Below the pieces are notes generated by a model that saw only the letters and a program-made list of their open reading frames with translations, did no database searches and was not told where the DNA came from. The translations under genes and the position numbers were made by a program. Below, piece by piece: positions 1 to 6,802 of a stretch of 7,239 nt of DNA (position 1 is its first letter; each line of letters begins with the position of its first letter). The stretch spans positions 1-7,239 of the forward strand of contig JACRCG010000035.1 of assembly GCA_016219145.1 (NCBI GenBank), given 5' to 3'. The DNA is from Deltaproteobacteria bacterium. Lineage in GTDB: Bacteria > Desulfobacterota > Desulfuromonadia > Geobacterales > Pseudopelobacteraceae.

Positions 1-1295
1 CCCTGTTCATCCTTGATGATGCCGGTGCATTTGACTATGTAGCCAAAACGGAGCTTTACCTCCCCCCCCAGCGTCAGGCGATGAAAACCTTTGAGCGGTT
101 CCTCCATGAAATCATCACTGTCAATCCAGATTTCTCTGGAAAAATAGATCGACCTGGTCCCCATTTCCGGCTTTTGAGGGTGATTGGCCGCCTGAAACTC
201 CTCGACCAGGCCAGCCGGATAGTTGTCAATAACCAGCTTGACCGGCCGTAATACCGCCATTGCTCTGGGCGCGGTCTCGTTCAGGTCGGCACGGACACAC
301 TCCTCAAGGATTGATACGTCAATCCAGGAGTCGCTGCGGCCAACACCGATAATTTCACAGAATGCCTTTACAGCAGCTGGAGTGTAGCCGCGTCGCCTGA
401 TGCCGACCAGAGTGGGCATGCGCGGATCGTCCCAGCCGCTGACAATGCCGAGCTGGACCAGTTCGTGCAGTTTTCGCTTGCTCATGACCGTGTAGGTCAG
501 GTTCAGCCTGGCAAACTCATACTGACGCGGTCTGGCCGGAACCGGCAGATTATCCAGAAACCACTCATAGAGCGGCTTGTGCGACTCGAATTCCAGTGTG
601 CAGATCGAATGGGTGATTCCCTCGATCGCATCCGACTGACCATGAGCGAAATCGTACATCGGATAGATCTTCCAGGCATCGCCGACATGCGGATGCGGAG
701 CGTGAATAATGCGGTACAGCACCGGATCACGCAGGTTCATGTTGGGTGAAGCCATATCTATTTTGGCCCTCAAAACCTTTGCTCCATCCGGGAATTCCCC
801 CCGCTTCATGCGACGGAAAAGGTCAAGGCTTTCAAATGTCGGTCGCGTGCGGCTCGGACTGGGTGTGCCGGCCTCGGTCAAGGTGCCGCGATGGGCACGG
901 ATATCATCGGCGGAAAGCTCTTCAACATAGGCCTTGTCCTGCTCAATCAGATATTCAGCCCACTGGTAGAGCTGCTCAAAATAATCAGAAGCATGGTAGA
1001 GGTGCCCGCCCCAGTCAAAGCCCAGCCAGCGGACACTCTCCTTGATCGAATCGATGTACTCCTGCTCTTCCTTGGCCGGGTTGGTGTCGTCAAAACGGAG
1101 GTGGCAGCGACCGCCGAAATCACGCGCCAGGCCGAAGTTGATACAGATTGACTTGGCATGACCGATATGAAGGTAACCGTTCGGCTCGGGCGGAAAACGG
1201 GTCACAACGGCGGAATGCTTGCCGCTTTTGATATCTTCGTCGATTATGGTTCTCAGAAAATTGTTGGTTGTGGATACTGCTTGTTCGTCAGACAT
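1..1295 (-). CDS. glnS: Glutaminyl-tRNA synthetase, 3' end missing (off window)
   Basis: Class I aminoacyl-tRNA synthetase that charges tRNA-Gln with glutamine in the cytoplasm. Translating the minus strand from the ATG at 1295 gives 431 uninterrupted codons to the window edge. Seen: the ATP-binding signature FPPEPNGYLHIGH at residues 34-46 (HIGH 43-46), the RFDDTNP segment near 67-73, and the second class I signature VMSKRKL at 270-276, the GlnRS form of KMSKS. Residues from about 340 start the beta-barrel anticodon-binding region, with DLNETAPRAMAV at 337-348. E. coli GlnRS is about 554 residues, so roughly 120-130 residues lie beyond the left edge. The start is supported by a GAGG Shine-Dalgarno (1302-1305) six bases upstream. 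It lies 17 bp after the miaB stop, has no visible promoter of its own, and is likely co-transcribed with miaB. The GlnRS rather than GluRS identity rests on the VMSKR form and the overall match to E. coli GlnS from memory. Confidence 0.96.
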   Translation of the reverse strand, partial: MSDEQAVSTTNNFLRTIIDEDIKSGKHSAVVTRFPPEPNGYLHIGHAKSICINFGLARDFGGRCHLRFDDTNPAKEEQEYIDSIKESVRWLGFDWGGHLYHASDYFEQLYQWAEYLIEQDKAYVEELSADDIRAHRGTLTEAGTPSPSRTRPTFESLDLFRRMKRGEFPDGAKVLRAKIDMASPNMNLRDPVLYRIIHAPHPHVGDAWKIYPMYDFAHGQSDAIEGITHSICTLEFESHKPLYEWFLDNLPVPARPRQYEFARLNLTYTVMSKRKLHELVQLGIVSGWDDPRMPTLVGIRRRGYTPAAVKAFCEIIGVGRSDSWIDVSILEECVRADLNETAPRAMAVLRPVKLVIDNYPAGLVEEFQAANHPQKPEMGTRSIYFSREIWIDSDDFMEEPLKGFHRLTLGGEVKLRFGYIVKCTGIIKDEQ

Positions 1296-1301
1296 GTGAA
1301 A

Positions 1302-1305
1302 CCTC
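1302..1305 (-). promoter_or_regulatory. Ribosome binding site of glnS
   Basis: Reading the minus strand, ACGAGGTTTCAC precedes the ATG at 1295; GAGG is six bases from the start codon. This fixes the glnS start and contrasts with miaB, just upstream in the same operon, which has no such site. Confidence 0.7.
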
Positions 1306-1312
1306 GTAAAGT

Positions 1313-2632
1313 CTATTTCAGCTGTTCACCTAAAAACGAATTCGGGTATGCCTGAATGATGCGGACATCGATAAAACTGCCGATCAGGCTGCTGTCGCCG
1401 CTAAAATTTACAATTCTACCGTTGTCAGCCTTGCCTGAAATCTGGCCGGGACGCTTCCCCTCCCCTTCGACCATCACCTTCTGAACCGTGCCGACATAAC
1501 GCAGGCATATCTCGCGGGTGATGCGCTTTTGCAGCTCCATCAACCTCTCCAGGCGGACAATCTTCTGACTGCGGGTCAGCTCCTCATTCAGTTCGGCAGC
1601 CTTGGTGCCGGGGCGTGCCGAATAGACGAAGGAGAACAGGTCCATGTAGCGCACCTCATTCATCAAGGAGAGTGTCTGCTCGAAATCAGCCTCACTCTCG
1701 CCCGGAAACCCGACAATAATATCGCCGGTTATGGCAATATCCGGCCTGACCATCTTCAGCTTCCTGACTTTCTCAAGATAAGCGGCGCAGGTATAACCGC
1801 GCTTCATCTGTTTCAGCACCGCATCACTGCCGGACTGGGCCGGCAGATGGATCTGGCCGCACAATTTCGGTACGTTGCCGAAACAGGCGATCAGATCATC
1901 GGACATATCCTTGGGATGCGAAGTGGTAAACCGGATCCTCTCGATCCCGTCAACTTCGGCCACCAGATGAATAAGCCGGGAAAAATCAGGCTCGTTATCT
2001 GTTTTCAGGCCATAGGAGTTGACGTTCTGGCCGAGCAGCACGATTTCTTTGACCCCTTCATCGGCAAGCTGGCGGACTTCGGCTAAGATATCGGCAGAAC
2101 GTCGGCTGATCTCGCGGCCACGCACATAGGGAACGATGCAGTATGAGCAAAAATTGTCACACCCCTGCATGACGGTCACAAACCGGGAAAGCCGGGATTG
2201 CCCCTTGATGGAGGGAAACAGGTCCAGCCTCTGGTCATTGTCGATAAAGGCTGTCTCTGATCGCCTTTCGCCTCGTTCTGCGCCGCTGACCATATCCGGC
2301 AGCAGATGAAGATTGTGGGTGCCGAACACCAGATCAAGGTAAGGAAACTTTTTCAGCAGTTCCTCCCCCTCCTGCTGAGCCACGCAGCCGCCGACTCCGA
2401 TTATCTGCGACTTTCCGTCCCGCTTGTAAATACGCAGGTTCGCCAGGCGCTTGTAGACCTTTTCCTCCGCCCCGCCCCGCACACTGCAGGTATTAAGCAG
2501 AATCATATCGGCCGCAGAGGGATCGTTCGTGGGAGCATATCCAAGATCTGCCAGCATCGTGACGATCCGTTCCGAATCGTTGACGTTCATCTGGCATCCG
2601 AAAGTTTCTATGTAGAGCAATTTATCTAGCAT
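1313..2632 (-). CDS. miaB: tRNA-2-methylthio-N6-isopentenyladenosine-37 synthase MiaB
   Basis: Radical-SAM methylthiotransferase that adds a methylthio group to i6A37 in tRNAs reading codons that start with U, stabilising codon-anticodon pairing. With the ATG at 2632 the protein has 439 residues, the usual family size. Seen: N-terminal UPF0004 domain with its three cluster-binding cysteines C13 (in FGCQMN), C49 (NTCSVR) and C83 (GGCVAQ); the radical-SAM triad C158, C162, C165 in MQGCDNFCSYC; the GQNVNSYG segment at 201-208; and a C-terminal TRAM domain from about 378. GQNVNSYG and FGCQMN favour MiaB over the paralogues MtaB and RimO. The frame is open further upstream to a TTG at 2674 and an ATG at 2656, but homologues begin just before YIETFGCQMN and the predicted promoter overlaps those alternatives. 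No Shine-Dalgarno is visible. Heads a miaB-glnS unit; the isopentenyl transferase MiaA is not in the window. Confidence 0.96.
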   Translation of the reverse strand: MLDKLLYIETFGCQMNVNDSERIVTMLADLGYAPTNDPSAADMILLNTCSVRGGAEEKVYKRLANLRIYKRDGKSQIIGVGGCVAQQEGEELLKKFPYLDLVFGTHNLHLLPDMVSGAERGERRSETAFIDNDQRLDLFPSIKGQSRLSRFVTVMQGCDNFCSYCIVPYVRGREISRRSADILAEVRQLADEGVKEIVLLGQNVNSYGLKTDNEPDFSRLIHLVAEVDGIERIRFTTSHPKDMSDDLIACFGNVPKLCGQIHLPAQSGSDAVLKQMKRGYTCAAYLEKVRKLKMVRPDIAITGDIIVGFPGESEADFEQTLSLMNEVRYMDLFSFVYSARPGTKAAELNEELTRSQKIVRLERLMELQKRITREICLRYVGTVQKVMVEGEGKRPGQISGKADNGRIVNFSGDSSLIGSFIDVRIIQAYPNSFLGEQLK

Positions 2633-2644
2633 GGCGAATTGATC

Positions 2645-2674
2645 TTTATACGGCATAATAAGCTGTAAAGTCAA
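2645..2674 (-). promoter_or_regulatory. Predicted sigma-70 promoter of miaB-glnS
   Basis: On the minus strand, TTGACT (2674-2669) and TATAAA (2650-2645) are separated by 18 bp, close to the TTGACA/TATAAT consensus. Transcription would begin about seven bases past the -10 box, near 2638, only about six bases before the miaB ATG at 2632. The leader would be too short to carry a ribosome binding site, and none is seen. The call comes from reading the sequence; the start site is inferred. Confidence 0.6.
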
Positions 2675-2736
2675 TTAAATAGGGATTTTGTCGGGATGGT
2701 GCCGTACTTGGCTGCAAGGGGAGCGGCAAGTTGCTG

Positions 2737-2766
2737 TTGTGAGACAGGCTACCGATGATATAGAAT
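2737..2766 (+). promoter_or_regulatory. Predicted sigma-70 promoter of the M4 protease gene
   Basis: TTGTGA (2737-2742) is followed after 18 bp by TAGAAT (2761-2766), which matches five of six -10 consensus positions; a shifted reading is TATAGA at 2759-2764 with a 16-bp spacer. Either predicts a transcript start at about 2771-2773, essentially on the A of the protease ATG at 2773. It is divergent from the miaB promoter, with the two -35 boxes about 60 bp apart. Nothing else is recognised in this 140-bp gap beyond a short GCAA-G-TTGC dyad at 2726-2734. Confidence 0.45.
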
Positions 2767-2772
2767 GCAAAA

Positions 2773-5499
2773 ATGATATTTGCACGCCACCAATTAATGT
2801 CGGGATCGCTTGTCGCGATTGTCTTTATGTATTCGGTCGCAACCGGATTAGCTGCCACTTCCGATATACAAACTCACATCAATAATCTCGAACAGAGTGA
2901 AGGGATTAAAGCGGACTTCAATATCCATCCGAAGTCCGGCGCTGTGCGCATGCTGAAATCCGGAGATGGCAAATCAGTTTACAAAAACGTACAGACCGGC
3001 GCCACTCCAGAATCTGCATCCAGAGCCTTTGTCTCACGCCACGGCAAGATATTCGGAATCGGCAGTGATAAGGAGTATCTGACCAGAAAAATCAACAGAG
3101 ATAAAAATGGCAATTCCTATGTCAGATTTCAGCAGCATCAGCTGGGACTGCCGGTGATCGCAGGTGAGTTTGTTGTTCACTCCGACCGCTCTCACAACGT
3201 AATGAACGTGCTTGGGAAAACATCGCTCAAATTGCCGGCGGCCAGCACCCCCTCATTTTCCTCCACAGCCGCTCTGGAAGCCGCGCTTCGGGCGACCGCA
3301 AAATATCATGATGCCGAAGCCGGCACTCTTACAGGCAGCCGGCCGGTTTTATCAGTCTACAACCCTTCACTCTTGAACAGCCTTGCAGAAAACACGTCAA
3401 CACTTGTCTGGCAGATAGAGGTGAAATCCAGAGCTCTTGCTCCCATACGGCAATTCGTACTGGTAAATGCCGCAACTGGCGCAATTGAACTGAGCTTCAA
3501 TCAGATTCACCGGATAAAAGACCGGGTTGTGTATGATAAAAGCAATATTCGCGGCGAAATTGATCCGAACAATCCGGCAACCCGTGGTGTGTTACAAAGA
3601 TCCGAAGGTGGTATTGCAAGCAACATTCCTGATGTAGAGCATGCGTATCAATACTCCGGCGATACCTACGATTATTACTTTACGATGTTTACCCGTGACG
3701 GTATCGACGGCAGTGGCATGCAGATTGTCAACTCGGTGAGATACTGTAGTACCGACTTATCGGAGCCCTGTCCGTATCAGAATGCATTCTGGGACGGACA
3801 GCAGATGGTGTACGGAGAAGGTTATCCGGCTGCACCGGACGTTGTGGCACATGAGCTGACTCACGGGATTACTGACAGGACCAGCGGACTTTTCTATTAC
3901 ATGCAGTCCGGCGCTATCAACGAATCGTTCTCGGACTTGTGGGGAGAGTTCGTCCAGCAGAAATACCATCCGTCGCCTGACGCCGATAAATGGCTGATTG
4001 GCGAAAATCTGCGCGGCATAGGCGGCCCCTTCAGAAGCATGAAAGATCCCGGCAGCTATGGAGATCCTGACCGGATGTCAAGCGCCCTGTATGCGTGCGG
4101 CTCCGGAACTGCGACTTCGGACAATGGCGGGGTGCATTACAACAGCGGCATCAACAACAAGGCTGTGTATCTGATGACAGACGGCGGCTCTTTTAACGGG
4201 AAAACAGTAACCGGGCTTGGGGCGGACAAGGTCTCGCGCCTGTACTTTTACGTCCAGACAAATCTGCTGACCTCCGGCAGTGATTATGCCGACCTGTATA
4301 ACGCGTTGCAAATGGGGTGCAGCACTCTTGTCGGAACCGACGGCATCACCCAATCAGACTGCCAACAGGTAATAAATGCCCTTGACGCTGTGGAGATGAA
4401 TCAGCCGGCCGCCAACTGTTCGGCCCCGGAAGCGCCGGTATGCGCCGCCAACGAAATTCCGGTCAACCTGCTGTTTGATGATTTTGAAAACGGATTAACC
4501 AATTGGGTAACAACTACGGACAGCGCTACAGCAACGACTGTCTGGACAATTGACTCCCAGTACGCCAAACCTGGCGCAAATAATACATCCAACTCATTAT
4601 ACGGAAAGGATATTGATACAAAATCTGACACCTATGCCGCCCTGGCGGCCGCAATAGTCCTTCCTGCAAATGCGTATCTGCATTTTGATCACGCCTATGA
4701 GTTTGAGTACAGTAGTGATACCGGAGAAGTCTATGACGGCGGAGTTGTCGAGTACAGCCTCGACGATGGTTCAACATGGCTCGACGCCGGATCACTTGTT
4801 ACCCATAACGGTTATAGCAACAAAACCATTTATAACGACCCGGTCATCGGCGATAACGTCCTGGCCGGAAAACGGGCTTTCAGTGCAATCAGTAACGGCT
4901 ATATCTCTTCCCGCCTGAATCTGGCATCACTATCCGGTAAAAGTGCCAGATTCCGCTTCAGAATCGCTACTGACAGCGGCAACGCCGCGTTCACGCCCCC
5001 TGAATATCCTTTTGGGTGGGTTATAGACAATTTCAGACTATATACCTGTCAGTCAACTTTGCCGGGTGCGCCAATCATCGGCACGGCCATAGCGGGCAAC
5101 AGGCAGGCTACGGTAAACTTTTTCGCACCACTATCCGATGGCGGCAGTACAATATCCGGCTACACAGCCACATCCAGCCCGGGCGGCCTGACCGGAACCG
5201 GCACCGCTTCACCGATTACGGTTATCGGTTTGACTAATGGCATAGCCTATACTTTTACAGTTACGGCCACAAATCAGGCAGGAACGGGTGCGCCATCGGC
5301 AGCCTCCAACAGTGTGATTCCACCAATAATCCCAGGCGATTGCGACTTCAACGGCACTGTCACGATTGCCGAGGTACAGGGCGCCATCAACATGTTTCTG
5401 GGATTAAAGGGTGTAGAAGAGTGTGTTGATATAGACAAAAACGGAAATGTAAGCATCTCTGAGGTACAAAAGGTGATTAACAGGTTTCTGGGGCATTGA
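2773..5499 (+). CDS. Secreted M4 (thermolysin-family) metalloprotease with FN3 and dockerin-like tail
   Basis: Predicted exported zinc endopeptidase, 908 residues, made as a proenzyme. A signal peptide is seen (charged start MIFAR, hydrophobic core 12-26, Ala-rich cleavage region 24-28). An FTP-type propeptide (about 90-140, with RFQQHQLGLPV) and a PepSY-like segment (about 205-240) precede the catalytic domain (about 245-545). All key thermolysin residues are present: HELTH 360-364 (zinc ligands H360 and H364, base E361), third ligand E384 in NESFSD with D388, and H455 in DNGGVHYNSG. Beyond the protease come a MAM/immune-inhibitor-A-like beta-sandwich (about 566-759), one fibronectin type III domain (about 764-850), and two EF-hand loops (856-867 and 886-897). 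The ATG at 2773 is the first possible start after an in-frame TAG at 2761; no Shine-Dalgarno is seen. Cysteine pairs such as C857/C884 suit an extracytoplasmic protein. The substrate is unknown. Confidence 0.93.
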   Translation: MIFARHQLMSGSLVAIVFMYSVATGLAATSDIQTHINNLEQSEGIKADFNIHPKSGAVRMLKSGDGKSVYKNVQTGATPESASRAFVSRHGKIFGIGSDKEYLTRKINRDKNGNSYVRFQQHQLGLPVIAGEFVVHSDRSHNVMNVLGKTSLKLPAASTPSFSSTAALEAALRATAKYHDAEAGTLTGSRPVLSVYNPSLLNSLAENTSTLVWQIEVKSRALAPIRQFVLVNAATGAIELSFNQIHRIKDRVVYDKSNIRGEIDPNNPATRGVLQRSEGGIASNIPDVEHAYQYSGDTYDYYFTMFTRDGIDGSGMQIVNSVRYCSTDLSEPCPYQNAFWDGQQMVYGEGYPAAPDVVAHELTHGITDRTSGLFYYMQSGAINESFSDLWGEFVQQKYHPSPDADKWLIGENLRGIGGPFRSMKDPGSYGDPDRMSSALYACGSGTATSDNGGVHYNSGINNKAVYLMTDGGSFNGKTVTGLGADKVSRLYFYVQTNLLTSGSDYADLYNALQMGCSTLVGTDGITQSDCQQVINALDAVEMNQPAANCSAPEAPVCAANEIPVNLLFDDFENGLTNWVTTTDSATATTVWTIDSQYAKPGANNTSNSLYGKDIDTKSDTYAALAAAIVLPANAYLHFDHAYEFEYSSDTGEVYDGGVVEYSLDDGSTWLDAGSLVTHNGYSNKTIYNDPVIGDNVLAGKRAFSAISNGYISSRLNLASLSGKSARFRFRIATDSGNAAFTPPEYPFGWVIDNFRLYTCQSTLPGAPIIGTAIAGNRQATVNFFAPLSDGGSTISGYTATSSPGGLTGTGTASPITVIGLTNGIAYTFTVTATNQAGTGAPSAASNSVIPPIIPGDCDFNGTVTIAEVQGAINMFLGLKGVEECVDIDKNGNVSISEVQKVINRFLGH

Positions 5500-5512
5500 A
5501 GGGAAGCAATTT

Positions 5513-6199
5513 ATGCTGATTGACTGGAACGACATAGACACTGTGCTGCTGGATATGGACGGCACACTGCTGGACCGCCATTTTGACGATCACTTCTGGC
5601 TGGAGCATGTTCCCAAACGCTGGGCGGCCCTTAATCACACCCCTGTCGAGCAGGCCAAAGAATATCTTTATGAACTCTTCAGATCCCAGGAAAACAGTCT
5701 CAACTGGACCGATCTCGATTACTGGTCCGAGCGGCTCAAATTGGATATTCCACTTTTGAAACGGGAAGTTGAGCACCTGATAGCTGTTCATCCATTCGTG
5801 ATCGACTTCCTGCTGTTTCTGAAACGGCGCGGTAAAACGGTCTGGCTGGTTACAAATGCCCACTCCAAGACACTTGATCTGAAAATGAGAGCCACCCGGA
5901 TCGGACCTTATTTTGACGGCGTAATTTCGGCCCACCAGGTCGGTCTGCCGAAAGAGGATGATCGCTTCTGGGGGCGATTACAGAACCATGTTCAATATCA
6001 GCCGGAAAGGACACTGCTGGGGGAAGACAGCGAAACCAACCTGACTACTGCCGAGCGCTTCGGAATTCGCTACCTGATCTATATCAGCCGTTACAGCTCA
6101 AAAATATCACCGCGAAAATCGGATAGTTTCCCGACCATTGAATACTTCAACAGGCTGATTCCTGAAACAGGGACAACCAGCATTGCCATTCCTGATTAA
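5513..6199 (+). CDS. HAD-superfamily hydrolase, YrfG-like (GMP/IMP 5'-nucleotidase type)
   Basis: Cytoplasmic Mg-dependent phosphatase of 228 residues, no signal peptide. Seen: HAD motif I DMDGT at 14-18 (nucleophile D14, acid/base D16), motif II T114 in LVTNAH, motif III K147 in GLPKED, and motif IV E171-D172 in GEDSE. An alpha-helical cap lies between motifs I and II (about 22-95). Several stretches closely resemble E. coli YrfG as I recall it: DTVLLDMDGTLLD near the start, LNWTDLDYWSE near 63-73, and ERFGIRY at 181-187. That protein acts on GMP and IMP, so purine nucleotide dephosphorylation is the best guess; the substrate is not proven by sequence. A GGGAAG ribosome site six bases before the ATG supports the start. 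It begins 13 bp after the protease stop and is probably read through from it. The last ~10 residues past LIPE extend beyond the YrfG end. Confidence 0.88.
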   Translation: MLIDWNDIDTVLLDMDGTLLDRHFDDHFWLEHVPKRWAALNHTPVEQAKEYLYELFRSQENSLNWTDLDYWSERLKLDIPLLKREVEHLIAVHPFVIDFLLFLKRRGKTVWLVTNAHSKTLDLKMRATRIGPYFDGVISAHQVGLPKEDDRFWGRLQNHVQYQPERTLLGEDSETNLTTAERFGIRYLIYISRYSSKISPRKSDSFPTIEYFNRLIPETGTTSIAIPD

Positions 6200-6236
6200 A
6201 AAAAGGCGGCTGGTGCATGGATAACACCAACCGCCT
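6198..6236 (-). terminator. Rho-independent terminator for the leftward ytxH transcript
   Basis: A 12-position stem pairs 6204-6215 with 6225-6236 (AGGCGG-C-TGGTG against CACCA-A-CCGCCT, one C/A mismatch) around a nine-base loop. On the minus strand the hairpin is followed by a run of seven T (6204-6198), the form of a strong intrinsic terminator. On the plus strand the bases after the stem (CAAATTCC) have no T run, so it should work poorly for the nucleotidase gene, although the hairpin may still protect that 3' end. The T run overlaps the TAA stop codon (6197-6199) of the rightward gene. Confidence 0.8.
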
Positions 6237-6242
6237 CAAATT

Positions 6243-6440
6243 CCGGATCAGTTACACGTTTAAACCTGAAACAAAACAGTTGGCTCTCACAAAGGCACAA
6301 AGAACACAAAGAAATCAGAGAGTTATACAGGTTTATGCACCCACCCATAGGGTTTTATTCTTCGCTTTGATAATCTACTGATTTTCTTGGTGAACTTTGT
6401 GAGCTTTGTGTGATAACAGCCGTTTTAAGGTTAAATCCGG
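6243..6440. repeat. Imperfect nested inverted repeat with CACAAAG heptamers
   Basis: This region holds no gene but is highly structured. The core arms are 6282-6318 and 6378-6421: GGCT at the outside, ATCAG/CTGAT at the inside, and between them CACAAAG at 6288, 6296 and 6305 facing CTTTGTG at 6395 and 6404. An outer match CCGGAT (6243-6248) / ATCCGG (6435-6440) encloses them, with further loose matches such as TTAAACCT against AAGGTTAA. The central 60 bp (6319-6377) is mostly unpaired. The right outer arm covers the last codons and stop of ytxH. Similar 'CACAAAG..CACAAAG' strings occur, in my recollection, as dispersed intergenic repeats in several environmental bacterial genomes. It could be a non-autonomous mobile remnant, an RNA-structure element, or both; no target duplication is evident. 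Confidence 0.65.
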
Positions 6441-6772
6441 CTCAGTATGGTTCTGAATTTCTCCAGCTTTGAGGCGCCCTCTTCGATCAGCTTGATCAGA
6501 TCTTTTCTGGCGCTGCCGGCTACATCCTTACCCTTCTCGACCAGCTCATCAGTCTTTTCCCCGATTGTCTCCACCATGTTGTTTACATTGGTCGCAAGCT
6601 CCTCCACCGCTTCATCAGCCCTGTTGCGGGCTTTTTTTGCGTAGCGGACCAGATCTTTCCTGGTCCTGTTGCCGGCTTGTGGTGCGAACAGCAAGGCCAG
6701 CCCGGCCCCGATCACTCCGCCGGCAAAAACCAGCAAAGCCGCCGCCGCAATTTTCTTGTCCCGATCGTCCAT
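6431..6772 (-). CDS. YtxH-domain small membrane-anchored protein
   Basis: A 113-residue protein with one N-terminal membrane segment (about 8-29, rich in Ala, Gly and Leu) followed by the YtxH signature GLALLFAPQAGNRTRKDL at 24-41. The rest (about 42-110) is charged and helical, with Lys/Glu heptad character suggesting a coiled coil or amphipathic helix in the cytoplasm. YtxH proteins are widespread and small; Bacillus YtxH belongs to the general stress regulon, but no biochemical role is established for the family, so none is assigned. The start at 6772 is firmly set by AAGGAGG five bases before the ATG, the strongest ribosome site in the window. The gene is monocistronic: its own promoter lies upstream and the leftward terminator lies about 195 bases beyond the stop, after the inverted repeat. 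Confidence 0.87.
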   Translation of the reverse strand: MDDRDKKIAAAALLVFAGGVIGAGLALLFAPQAGNRTRKDLVRYAKKARNRADEAVEELATNVNNMVETIGEKTDELVEKGKDVAGSARKDLIKLIEEGASKLEKFRTILSRI

Positions 6773-6802
6773 ATCAACCTCCTTCGTGGCATTTGTGTGT
6801 CA

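Noticed and set aside
465..1355. Several overlapping frames of 65-99 codons on both strands
   Set aside because: All sit over glnS, which is one uninterrupted frame of 431 codons with class I synthetase signatures.
1529..2086. Plus-strand open frame of 185 codons
   Set aside because: It lies wholly inside miaB on the opposite strand, whose protein has every family motif; the frame has no recognisable domain.
2633..2674. Upstream in-frame miaB starts (TTG at 2674, ATG at 2656)
   Set aside because: They add residues absent from homologues, have no ribosome site, and overlap the predicted promoter boxes.
5477..5935. Minus-strand open frame of 152 codons
   Set aside because: Antisense to the nucleotidase gene, which has intact HAD motifs and a good ribosome site; this frame shows no domain.
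6023..6028. HAD motif IV is E-D rather than D-D in the nucleotidase
   Set aside because: Glu-Asp at this position is common in HAD phosphatases, such as the EDS form in beta-phosphoglucomutase relatives, so it does not suggest an inactive enzyme.
6288..6311. CACAAAG units as a possible CRISPR array
   Set aside because: Units are seven bases with one- or two-base spacers and sit in an inverted repeat; CRISPR repeats are longer and regularly separated by unique spacers, and no cas gene is present.
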